DNA from: Gammaproteobacteria bacterium
GTDB lineage: Bacteria > Pseudomonadota > Gammaproteobacteria > Pseudomonadales > Halieaceae
Reading direction: 5' to 3'
Length of the DNA: 64,000 bases
Assembly (NCBI GenBank): GCA_024742415.1
Contig: JANSYN010000001.1
Coordinates: 532,659 to 596,658 of the forward strand
The position numbers and the translations under genes were made by a program. Each line of letters starts with the position of its first letter. Position 1 is the stretch's first letter. The notes under the pieces were generated by a model. That model made no database searches. It had not been told where the DNA came from and worked only from the letters and a program-made list of their open reading frames with translations. Shown here piece by piece: positions 17,756-25,731 of the stretch.

Positions 17756-18412
17756 TTAGCCGCCGGGAAGCTCTTCCGCCACAATAGGCGCGTAGCACTC
17801 AAGCGCAAAAATCCGCTCTATGTAGGCCGCCATCTCAGGGTGCCGCTGGGCATCAATTTTTTCGCCGGCAATGGCCAGATTGACGAAAGGCGAGGCAAGC
17901 GCGATATCGGCGATCGAAAATGCGCCGCCTACCATGAACTCGTCGTCCGCCAGGCATTGTGTCAGGTAGTCGAGGATTTTTGGCATCAACTCGTTCAGTG
18001 TTTTGTGAACCACGTCCTCGTTGGTTTCCTGCTTGAACACCAGCGGCATGACAACACGCTGAAAAAAGACGCCGCCGACCAGCGTCGGCATCATGTAACC
18101 GTCGGCGTATTCCTCGAACCATAGGGCACGGGCGCGCGGCCCCGGTTCTGCCGGCAGCAGCGGAGGCTCCGGGTAGCGATGCTCGAGGTAGCTAAGGATG
18201 ACGGAAGAATCCGGCAGGATGAGGTCGTCTTCTTCCCAGCAAGGTACTTTAGACAACGGACTTTTCTCTACGTACTCCGCAGGGGCGCCGAAGGGAACTT
18301 GCTGTGTGTTGTCGTACTCGATGCCCTTGAATGCCAGAGCGACACGTACCTTGCGCACGTAAGGTGAACTGTTTGCGCCATGCAGTATCGGCCGGGAAAG
18401 CTCTGAGTTCAT
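17756..18412 (-). CDS. Glutathione S-transferase
   Basis: A 218-residue GST of normal length. The N-terminal domain has LHGANSSPYVRKVRVALAFKG, SKVPCWEEDD and the glutathione-binding DSSVILSYLEHRYP; the C-terminal helical domain has FSIADIALASPFVN (N-capping box). It lies 9 bases downstream of the MDR oxidoreductase and so shares its promoter and the operator at 19472. Confidence 0.88.
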   Translation of the reverse strand: MNSELSRPILHGANSSPYVRKVRVALAFKGIEYDNTQQVPFGAPAEYVEKSPLSKVPCWEEDDLILPDSSVILSYLEHRYPEPPLLPAEPGPRARALWFEEYADGYMMPTLVGGVFFQRVVMPLVFKQETNEDVVHKTLNELMPKILDYLTQCLADDEFMVGGAFSIADIALASPFVNLAIAGEKIDAQRHPEMAAYIERIFALECYAPIVAEELPGG

Positions 18413-18421
18413 AAACTTTTC

Positions 18422-19429
18422 CTATTGTACCTTGAGGACCAGCTTGCCCTTGTTGCGGCCGTCGAACAGCATGCGCAGCGCTTCCGGGAAATTATCGATG
18501 CCTTCAACAATATGCTCGTCCAGGTGCAGTTTGCCTTCCTGCATCCAGCCCATCATCTCCATAATCGCTTCGGGAAAGCGAGCGGCGTAGTCAAAGACAA
18601 CAAAACCCTCCATGCGTGCGCGCTGTACCAGTAGGTTCATGTAGTTGCTTGGTCCAACCATGCGCTGGTCGCCTTCGTTATTGTATTGACTGATCGCGCC
18701 ACAAAGAAGAATCCGGCCGCGCATTGCTATTCTGTTCAGAGCGTGCTCCAGCGTCTGGCCGCCAACGTTGTCGAAGTAAATGTCGATCCGATCAGGGCAT
18801 ACAGCCTTAAGTGCTTTGGCTAAATCCTCGTTTTTGTAGTCGATGCAGGCGTCAAATCCGTATTTCTCGACCACCATTTCGCACTTCTCCTTTCCCCCTG
18901 CGATACCGACCACGCGGCAGCCTTTGATCTTTGCTATTTGACCAACGACGCTGCCCACCGCGCCGGCTGCTCCAGAGACCAGAACCGTTTCGCCCTCTTT
19001 CGGCTGGCCCACATCAAGCAGTCCAAAGTAGGCCGTCATTCCCGGCATGCCCAGGCCGCCCAGGAATTTTGGTGGCGGTGCCAGTTCCGGCATGATCCTG
19101 GTGAAGCCCTGTGCCGTTCCTACGTAGTGCGTCTGTACACCGGTGGTGCCCAGCACGGTATCGCCTACTGCGAATTTCTTCGATTTGCTGTCAGTGACCA
19201 AGCCGACGCCGCCGGCGCGCATAACTTCTCCAATACCCACGGGAGGTACATACGAGCGTACATCGTTTAACCAACCGCGCATCGCTGGATCAATGGAAAC
19301 ATATTGCACCTCGATCGCAATTTCGCCATCTTGAAGTGCTCGCGGTGCGTCTTGGGATTGTTCCCAAACGTCATCCCGGGGCAGCCCCACTGGTCTTTTT
19401 TTTAATCGGATCTGCTTTGCTGAAGACAT
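18422..19429 (-). CDS. NADP-dependent MDR-family oxidoreductase
   Basis: A 335-residue zinc-free medium-chain reductase of the leukotriene B4 12-hydroxydehydrogenase/CurA type. The cofactor site ETVLVSGAAGAVGSVVGQIAK lies at about residues 146-166, with GGKEKCE downstream. Such enzymes reduce the double bond of alpha,beta-unsaturated ketones or aldehydes. It heads a run that includes a GST, and a perfect palindromic operator lies 43 bases before its start. Confidence 0.87.
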   Translation of the reverse strand: MSSAKQIRLKKRPVGLPRDDVWEQSQDAPRALQDGEIAIEVQYVSIDPAMRGWLNDVRSYVPPVGIGEVMRAGGVGLVTDSKSKKFAVGDTVLGTTGVQTHYVGTAQGFTRIMPELAPPPKFLGGLGMPGMTAYFGLLDVGQPKEGETVLVSGAAGAVGSVVGQIAKIKGCRVVGIAGGKEKCEMVVEKYGFDACIDYKNEDLAKALKAVCPDRIDIYFDNVGGQTLEHALNRIAMRGRILLCGAISQYNNEGDQRMVGPSNYMNLLVQRARMEGFVVFDYAARFPEAIMEMMGWMQEGKLHLDEHIVEGIDNFPEALRMLFDGRNKGKLVLKVQ

Positions 19430-19471
19430 GCGTGGCGTCCTTGTTGAAGAGGTTTGGTACTAATGCTATTC

Positions 19472-19494
19472 TTATATTGACGGCGTCAATATAA
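19472..19494. promoter_or_regulatory. Regulon palindrome (operator), 23 bp perfect
   Basis: A perfect 11+1+11 inverted repeat centred at 19483, with core ATATTGAC-GGC-GTCAATAT. It sits 43 bases before the MDR oxidoreductase. The same palindrome recurs at several promoters in this window, which argues for one dimeric regulator, probably TetR-type. Confidence 0.8.
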
Positions 19495-19853
19495 AGTGAA
19501 AGCAAGTTATCTTGTGAAAGCGACTGTGTCAAGCAATCGTGGGCGAACATTCTCGTCTTGGTTGCGGATACCACCGCGACAGATGATCCTTGTGTAGTAA
19601 TTGAGGGGAGGAAGTATGCAGCGCTTGACGCAGGGCTACGGAAAACAGTGAATGCAGTTCCAGATTCCCGCAATCGGGCTCTGTTCCGGGGGCTACACTG
19701 TCCCATCTGGTTGGTCGTTAAGATGTTGGTCCTTAAGATGTTTGTCGTTAAGTTAATAGTGGGGTCCGACTCGGACTGAAACGATAGTCAAGGCATGGAA
19801 AGGAAAGTCTAATCAATGAGTGGACTCCCTTGCCATGACGAGGGGATGAAGAG
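19495..19853. other. Intergenic stretch with short imperfect repeats
   Basis: About 360 bases before the metallo-beta-lactamase-fold gene. It holds an imperfect tandem repeat around GTTAAGATGTTGGTC at 19717-19756, where TTAAG recurs three times. No credible gene is present. Confidence 0.4.
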
Positions 19854-21017
19854 ATGAGGTTAGAACTCACACAGAGTTGCAGAAAGATCATGTCGATGGG
19901 CCTTTTGTCGCTGTCCGTGTTGAATTCGGGATGCAGCGATAGTGCGGATGCGGATGATATTGCCCGTGGAGGGATGTGCACACCCGGCGATGTGCTTTTG
20001 AGTCCCACGCCGGAAGCGCCTGCGGCTGCGTGTAGTGTGCCGCCGAGCCCTTTCTCGTCGCTGATAGAAGCAGGAGGCACGGCGCGGGCAGCCACCACAG
20101 AACAGCGTCGCGCTGAATTGCTGGACCCTTCGAGGATTACTGTCGTGACCTGTGGTACGGGTAGTCCCTTTCCCTCTGAGCGGGCCCAGTCCTGCCTTGC
20201 GGTTTTTGTCAACGGCAAGTTCCTGCTGTTCGATGCCGGTGATCGCGCCCAGAATTCGATAGAGAATCTCAATCTTCCGGTGACCGACATCGAGAGCATA
20301 TTCCTGACGCATTTTCATTCCGATCATATTGCCGATCTCGGAGAGGTGATAAGCCGTAGCTGGATATTGGGCCGCACCCGGCCGATCGAGATTTATGGCG
20401 GGCCGGAAGTTGAGCAGGTGGTCAATGGCTTTAATCTGGTTTATTCCGCGGACGAGGCCTATCGGATAGCGCACCATGGTGAAGGAGTCTTCCCGGAGCC
20501 GCTTGCGGCTGCAGCGGTGCCGATCGAACGGCCTGGCCCGGAGGGTAAGGTCGTCTATGAGTCTGATGGTGTGCGTGTGCTGGCATATTCTGTGGACCAT
20601 TCGCCGATAGGAACGGCACTGGGCTATCGCGTAGAATATGCCGGTAAAGCGGTGGCCGTTAGTGGTGATACGGTTGATACACCCGGTCTGCGTGCCTTGG
20701 CGGCCAACGCCGATGTTTTTGTTTCAGAGGTCATGAACAAGAGCGCAGTAGAAGATATGGAGTGCGCGTTTGGTCGAATCACTGATGTTCGTCTTGAGAA
20801 AATTTTTGCAGACATACGCAGTTACCATATTGATCTGCCTGAGCTTGCCCGGTTGGCGAATGATGCCGACGTCACTACGCTGGTTATCACCCACCTCGTA
20901 CCCACGCCACTCAATGCGGCCCAGGGGGATGTGTTTTTCACCCAGCCTGCGTCGACTATTTTCGGCGGTACGTTAGTTTTGGCGGAAGACGGGACTGAAG
21001 TGGTGATCCTGCTTTAG
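19854..21017 (+). CDS. Metallo-beta-lactamase-fold lipoprotein (RNase Z/arylsulfatase-like)
   Basis: A 387-residue protein with a lipobox near Cys 27 (LNSGC). The metal-binding THFHSDHIADLGE lies at about 152-164, DHSPIGTALGYRV and VSGDT follow, and ITHLVP lies near the end, so the fold appears complete. This layout resembles RNase Z-like and PQSE/arylsulfatase-type members rather than class B beta-lactamases. Two broken relatives occur at 22093-22200 and 23601-24149. Substrate unknown. Confidence 0.78.
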   Translation: MRLELTQSCRKIMSMGLLSLSVLNSGCSDSADADDIARGGMCTPGDVLLSPTPEAPAAACSVPPSPFSSLIEAGGTARAATTEQRRAELLDPSRITVVTCGTGSPFPSERAQSCLAVFVNGKFLLFDAGDRAQNSIENLNLPVTDIESIFLTHFHSDHIADLGEVISRSWILGRTRPIEIYGGPEVEQVVNGFNLVYSADEAYRIAHHGEGVFPEPLAAAAVPIERPGPEGKVVYESDGVRVLAYSVDHSPIGTALGYRVEYAGKAVAVSGDTVDTPGLRALAANADVFVSEVMNKSAVEDMECAFGRITDVRLEKIFADIRSYHIDLPELARLANDADVTTLVITHLVPTPLNAAQGDVFFTQPASTIFGGTLVLAEDGTEVVILL

Positions 21018-21094
21018 TGACGGCTTCACTTGAATATTGTGGGTTACAAGTGTGACTTACCCTCTGCGACCCTTACAGGCGTTTGATGGCTAGG

Positions 21095-21113
21095 GAAGTC
21101 ACACAGTGACTTC
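21095..21113. terminator. Perfect inverted repeat between convergent genes
   Basis: GAAGTCAC and GTGACTTC are separated by ACA, between the ends of two convergent genes. A two-way terminator is the simplest reading, though there is no T-run; an operator is the alternative. Confidence 0.4.
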
Positions 21114-21232
21114 GATCTCGACCCGGGAGTCGTCACGTTTCGCACGAGAGGAAGACTGGACAGATCAGCAGTGTAAACCACACCCTGTGAGAGCGTATGA
21201 ACGACATGGTCTTGTTTCAATCGTTGTTCAGC

Positions 21233-22081
21233 TCAACATCCGCTACCCAGGAAACTGGATTGGTAGTTCACCCAGTTTGCTACCTGGCAGTCCTCACACA
21301 GTACGTATTCGCAGGTATTGGGGTCGCCACGTAAGTTACATCGCATAAACGAGGTCGCCAGCTCAATACCTGGCGTATAGTTACTGAGTGTGAGATGCGT
21401 GACCCCCGGCCCGCCAGTGACAAATACACTGAGTTCGGTTGACGATGTGTAACCAGCTTCGGTCATATCAGCGAGAAAATCCGCGTCGCCGGTTATCCAC
21501 AGTCCAGGTTTGGAGACACCCGTCACAGAGCCTGAAAACATGACTGCAGCGGTGCCGTATGTATTGGCCTGGACCGAGTGAGTGCTATTACCGATGTCTC
21601 TGGATGCAGCGATTGAACCGAGCGACTTGCCCATCAAGCCAAAGTTCGACTCTAACTTCTGGTAGAAGATACTTGATACATCATTGTTAAGCTCAAGAGC
21701 ACGCTGTACTGAATCAAGTATCGGGGTGCCGCTTGTTGCTGCAGGAGAGTGGGAGACTGCGACAACAAAACCGTAGCTTGCTAAACGCTCAAAGTAGGGA
21801 ACATAGCCAGAGCCACCACTGGTTCCCGCGCCATTCCCCCAGCCGATGACGGGAAACGTACACCCACTGTAAGGAAGATTGGCAGGATAATACAGCGTCG
21901 TGCCTGAGTCGCCACTGACTAGTTCCACAGACTCAGTTGGCAGGATGCCATTCCCTACGGACGAGCCATCATCAATTATGCTGCAGGTTGACTCATGCCA
22001 CGTGCTCTCGGCTATAGAATAGCCAGCATGCGCCGATAAATACAAGATTACCAAGTAGATACATTTTTTTGATATCAACAT
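21233..22081 (-). CDS. Secreted alpha/beta hydrolase (cutinase/PAF-acetylhydrolase-like)
   Basis: About 282 residues with a hydrophobic export signal. FPVIGWGNGAGTSG forms the oxyanion region, FGLMGKSLGSIAA carries the nucleophile elbow G-K-S-L-G (normally G-H-S-M-G), and VTHLTL near the end holds the likely catalytic His. At least six Cys suggest disulfides. The fold resembles secreted esterases such as the PET-hydrolase/cutinase and PAF-acetylhydrolase groups. I prefer ATG 22081 because GAGGAAA precedes it; the TTG at 22096 overlaps that SD. Confidence 0.65.
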   Translation of the reverse strand: MLISKKCIYLVILYLSAHAGYSIAESTWHESTCSIIDDGSSVGNGILPTESVELVSGDSGTTLYYPANLPYSGCTFPVIGWGNGAGTSGGSGYVPYFERLASYGFVVAVSHSPAATSGTPILDSVQRALELNNDVSSIFYQKLESNFGLMGKSLGSIAASRDIGNSTHSVQANTYGTAAVMFSGSVTGVSKPGLWITGDADFLADMTEAGYTSSTELSVFVTGGPGVTHLTLSNYTPGIELATSFMRCNLRGDPNTCEYVLCEDCQVANWVNYQSSFLGSGC

Positions 22082-22092
22082 GACGTTTTTCC

Positions 22093-22200
22093 TCAAGTGA
22101 CAGTGCGGTAGTGCAATACCTTGCCGACGCCGGCATCGCGCGCGGACTCTGCCGCCTCTACTGGGCGCACGTGATGGTCCAGCGCTTCAACGGTGATTCT
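22093..22200 (-). pseudogene. C-terminal remnant of a metallo-beta-lactamase-fold gene
   Basis: A minus-strand frame encodes about 35 residues with HHVRPVEAAESARDAGVGKV and then LHYRTVT before a stop. This matches the tail block of the truncated relative at 23601-24149 (EAAETARDAGVCHLLYYHIVPP). Upstream residues in the frame do not resemble the family and the downstream PPL is lost, so only a fragment remains. Confidence 0.6.
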
Positions 22201-22302
22201 CGGCAGGATATGTTTGTCCGACTGTTGGCTGTTCCGTGCATCATCACGATCGGATTGGATAGGGTGATGGAGCCGACGCCTTGCAGAATAACTGCCTTCC
22301 AT

Positions 22303-22710
22303 TTACTCACTGCCCGTTGGCATCTGTTTCCATAGATATCGCAATGCGATAAACGCCGGAATGTAGTACAGAAAGACAAAGATCGCGGTGACGCGTACCA
22401 TGTTAATGGTTTCGCTGAACGCAAAGAACGTCGGCAGATCAATGGCATCGGTGACGAGCCGCACGAAGATCAGTATGAAAAGCATTGGCGCGCTTCTAAG
22501 CGCGAAGGCGACAATGAGGGCCATGCCAACCGCCAGATTTCGGGCCGTGTAGATTAATGCTGCAAGGTAGTTTACTTCCTGCGCGCCTGCGCCTCCTGTG
22601 AACTCAGGATTCGTCAGCGCCACATACGGGCCAAGGAACATCGGTAGTGTTTCAATGATGATGATGATTGTCAGCCACCAGGGGAGATCGATTCGCGCTG
22701 TGGTAGTCAT
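22303..22710 (-). CDS. Small four-helix membrane protein
   Basis: About 135 residues with four hydrophobic segments (WWLTIIIIIETLPMFLGPYV; ALIYTARNLAVGMALIVAFA; MLFILIFVRLVTDAID; VRVTAIFVFLYYIPAFIAL). No family assignment is certain; it resembles small DUF4345-like membrane proteins. I start at ATG 22710, which has GAAAG upstream and does not overlap the SDR gene, unlike the longer frame to 22770. Confidence 0.6.
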   Translation of the reverse strand: MTTTARIDLPWWLTIIIIIETLPMFLGPYVALTNPEFTGGAGAQEVNYLAALIYTARNLAVGMALIVAFALRSAPMLFILIFVRLVTDAIDLPTFFAFSETINMVRVTAIFVFLYYIPAFIALRYLWKQMPTGSE

Positions 22711-22744
22711 TGTTATTTCTTTCAAGTTGGATGTGCTGCGATTT

Positions 22745-23539
22745 TCAGAATAGCGAGGCGTGCTGACCACCGTCGATTACGATGTTCTGCCCCACGATGA
22801 AGCGAGACAGGGGGCTGCACAGCAGCGCCGCCATGGGGGCCAGGTCATCGGGTTCCGCCATAAACCCAGCGGGGATTTTATTGTTCTCCAGGAAGTGGGG
22901 TAGAACGCTCTCTGCGGTGGGTTCAAGGCCAAAGGCCTCGGCGTAGATCGGCATGATCTCGGCGGCGCCCTCCGTCGCAAACATGCCGGGCAACAGGTTG
23001 TTGATATTGACGCCGGAGGCCGCGATATCCCGGGAGACACTCGCGGTGTAGTTGATGAGCGCGGAGCGGGCGGGCCCCGACATCAGGCGCCAGATCATGG
23101 GGTTCTTGGCGGAGAAAGTCGCAATGTTCACAATGCGCCCCCAGCCCTTGTTTTTCATCACAGGTATGAAATTGCGCATAATTTCGATGGGGCCGATGAG
23201 TGCGGTTTCTATAGACTCGCGCCACATATCGGGAGTGATATTCAAATAGTCACCATTGGGGGCGGGGGGCGTGATAGTAATACAGAGAATGTCCGGGTCG
23301 GGGCATGCATCGAACAGTGTTTGTCGACCTTCTTCCTTTGAGGAGTCCGCGACGACAGGTGTGACACTGACACCGTATTTCTCTGAGATGTCCTTCGCGG
23401 CATTGACCAGGCGTTCTTCGCGACGCGCTGAAATGTAGAGTTCCACGCCTGCCTCAGCGAGACGCTCTGCCGTTGCTCGCCCCATACCGGCGCTACCGCC
23501 GGCCATGAGTGCTTTTTTTCCGTGAATCTGGAGGTCCAT
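22745..23539 (-). CDS. SDR-family oxidoreductase with non-canonical active site
   Basis: A 264-residue short-chain dehydrogenase-like protein. The Rossmann motif AGGSAGMGRATAERLAEAG lies at about 13-31, and the end VGQNIVIDGGQ is family-typical. Where the catalytic YxxxK is expected the sequence reads IWRLMSGPARSALINYT, so the usual Tyr and Lys are not in place. Related SDRs with this change exist. It may act on ketones or hydroxyls in the local catabolic pathway. Confidence 0.75.
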   Translation of the reverse strand: MDLQIHGKKALMAGGSAGMGRATAERLAEAGVELYISARREERLVNAAKDISEKYGVSVTPVVADSSKEEGRQTLFDACPDPDILCITITPPAPNGDYLNITPDMWRESIETALIGPIEIMRNFIPVMKNKGWGRIVNIATFSAKNPMIWRLMSGPARSALINYTASVSRDIAASGVNINNLLPGMFATEGAAEIMPIYAEAFGLEPTAESVLPHFLENNKIPAGFMAEPDDLAPMAALLCSPLSRFIVGQNIVIDGGQHASLF

Positions 23540-23600
23540 GAACCTGTTCCTCTGGTTTGTGATGCGTTCCCGCTAGTCTGTGATGTCTTACTGCCGTCGC

Positions 23601-24149
23601 TTACAAGCCCTTGCGCGTGAAGATGATCTCATCGCTGTTGGCAGGCAGTGAAAAGCTGACCCCGTCCTGCCCAACGGTGTATCTGGAGAAAATCTTATCG
23701 GCGCCGTTTAGCCACAACGCTTTTTGGCCGGGGATGACCAGCGGAGGAACGATGTGGTAGTACAGCAAGTGGCAGACGCCCGCGTCTCGAGCGGTTTCCG
23801 CTGCCTCATGATCTGAGTGGAAGTGGGTGAGGAACACGCCTTGAATATGTCCGGCCCGGTAGCCTATACGGGCAAGGTTGCTCACGCCGTCTGTGCCTGT
23901 ATCCACGATGAACAATTGCTTGCCAGCCACCACTGCCACGCACAGTCCTGAGGCATTGGGAACGGGTATGGGTCCGCCGGTGCCGCAAAGGACAAGGTGT
24001 AGACCGTCCTCCAACTCTACGACTGCGTCGCTTCCCAGTCGGGATTCCAGGCCGCGTTCCATCAGCCGCGCGATAAGCGTTACGCGTTGTCTATAGATGA
24101 CGACGCCAGCCAGTGCCAGGATGCCGTGAACTGCAAGCAGTTTTTTCAT
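23601..24149 (-). pseudogene. Internally deleted metallo-beta-lactamase-fold gene
   Basis: The 182-residue open frame has a normal N-terminal half (signal anchor, LCGTGGPIPVPNASG, then THFHSDH at ~108-114) and a normal C-terminal tail (EAAETARDAGVCHLLYYHIV). The two are joined directly at about base 23808, so roughly half of a 350-380-residue protein is missing, including the second metal His/Asp and the substrate region. The frame is kept. A remnant of the same tail lies at 22093-22200. Activity is unlikely. Confidence 0.7.
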
Positions 24150-24175
24150 GGGACTGTCCTCATTCCAGACAAGGA

Positions 24176-25597
24176 TTATTCTGCCAATTGCCGCAGATTT
24201 TCTTCGTGTGTCGCTCTATCGATCCGGTATCGAAACACCAGTGCAATCGCCGTCATATACAGACAAAGTAACGTGGGGGCGAAAACCAATGCCCAGCGCG
24301 TCAGGGTGGCCTCATCGAGTGAGCCCGGGGTTGCCGTTTCTGAAATGCCCACTATGACCAACACCGTGCTGGCCATAAATATCCCGAGTCCAGAGACGGA
24401 TTTTTCCAGGAACTTGCGCGAGGCAAAGAAGATGCCCTCGGAACGTCGACCAGTAGTCTTCTCGCTATCTTCAACAATATCGGCAAACATAGATGAGATG
24501 GTGATGTTGGCAGAGATAAAAAGTGCCATGTCGATTACGAAGATGCCCAGCACTGTCGGCAGGAGTTCAGGAGAGCCGTTATCGGGAAACAGGCCAATCA
24601 CGCGCAGTAGATAGGGTAGCGGCGCCAGCGATGCCGCAGTAAACCAGAAAAAGATTGCTGCCTTCTTCTTGCCAATACGGCGTGACAGCCTGGGTGCGAT
24701 GATCACCGCAATGAAGACGCTCACAAGCAGGAACACATTCAAGAGGCCGATCTGCTCAGAGGTAAACTCCCAGAACAAAGTGAACAGAAAGTTGGCGGAG
24801 GAAAGGTTCAGCCCACTGGCGGTAGCGCCGAAAACTGTCGCGCCCATCAATGCCAGGAAAGAGCGGTTGGACAGCGTTTGTTTTAACTCGGCCGCCGTCT
24901 GCCGGGCACTGAATGGTCGCTTTGGCGGCGGTGACTTCAAAGTAGGGATGCGATTGTGCGTGCCAATGGATGAGGCCAGTATTGCGACAAACATGGTCAC
25001 CGCGGCAAGGATACTAAAATTCGTATAGCCTGCAGGATTCATAAGCCCCACAGGATACTCTTCCGTCTGCGGAAAGAAGAACGTATACGCGATAACCGCT
25101 AGCCCAATGCCGCCCAGGTAACCAAAGAAGCCGCGATATCCAACGAGTTTGGTGCGTTCGTCGTAGTCCGAGGTGAGTTCGGCAATTAGCGACGAGCTGG
25201 GCACCTCAAACAAGGTAATCAGGGTACGAACCAGGGCCGCGATGACCAGTAGATAGAAAAACATTGCTTCGGTGGACAGGTCGGGCGGGTTCCACATCAG
25301 GTAGAAGCTCACCGCAACAGGGAGCGCCGAAAAATACATAAATGGGTGTCGGCGGCCCCAGCGCGAGTGCAGGTTATCCGAAATGTGGCCAACCAACGGG
25401 TCAGAGATCGCGTCTATGATCAGCACCAGCATGATGGCGAACCCAACCTGTTCTGCGGGCATGCCAACGACGCGACTGTAGAAGAACAGGAGGAACGTCG
25501 AGAAGGCAGTGTCCTTGATGCCATAGGCAACAGCGCCAAAGCCGTATGCGACCTTAGTGCCCAGTGGTAATGGTGAGGCGCTCTCGGTATTTGACAT
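24176..25597 (-). CDS. GPH-type MFS symporter
   Basis: A 473-residue, 12-helix transporter. KVAYGFGAVAYGIKDTAFST, then DAISDPLVGHISDNLHSRWGRRHPFM at about 62-87, are typical of the glycoside-pentoside-hexuronide:cation symporter/MFS_2 family. Members take up sugars, but related proteins in catabolic islands carry other compounds. It lies beside the TonB receptor, consistent with an uptake pair. The substrate is not readable. Confidence 0.82.
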   Translation of the reverse strand: MSNTESASPLPLGTKVAYGFGAVAYGIKDTAFSTFLLFFYSRVVGMPAEQVGFAIMLVLIIDAISDPLVGHISDNLHSRWGRRHPFMYFSALPVAVSFYLMWNPPDLSTEAMFFYLLVIAALVRTLITLFEVPSSSLIAELTSDYDERTKLVGYRGFFGYLGGIGLAVIAYTFFFPQTEEYPVGLMNPAGYTNFSILAAVTMFVAILASSIGTHNRIPTLKSPPPKRPFSARQTAAELKQTLSNRSFLALMGATVFGATASGLNLSSANFLFTLFWEFTSEQIGLLNVFLLVSVFIAVIIAPRLSRRIGKKKAAIFFWFTAASLAPLPYLLRVIGLFPDNGSPELLPTVLGIFVIDMALFISANITISSMFADIVEDSEKTTGRRSEGIFFASRKFLEKSVSGLGIFMASTVLVIVGISETATPGSLDEATLTRWALVFAPTLLCLYMTAIALVFRYRIDRATHEENLRQLAE

Positions 25598-25731
25598 GCG
25601 TGTTTCCTAGAATGGTCGGAATCGGGTGCGCAGCGCTGACGGTGTCACCGAGTTTACTCCCCCGTTTTTCCGCCAGGCCAGGCACCGTCTGGTGGCGATC
25701 AGGGGAAATGGGTGCACAACATGTGCCTGGG

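Noticed and set aside
19860..20600. 246-codon minus-strand frame opposite the MBL gene
   Set aside because: It lies antisense to a gene with intact metal motifs; composition is that of a shadow frame.
25636..25648. Further copy of the regulon palindrome (TGACGGTGTCA)
   Set aside because: Only the inner bases match; the outer ATAT/ATAT part is absent.
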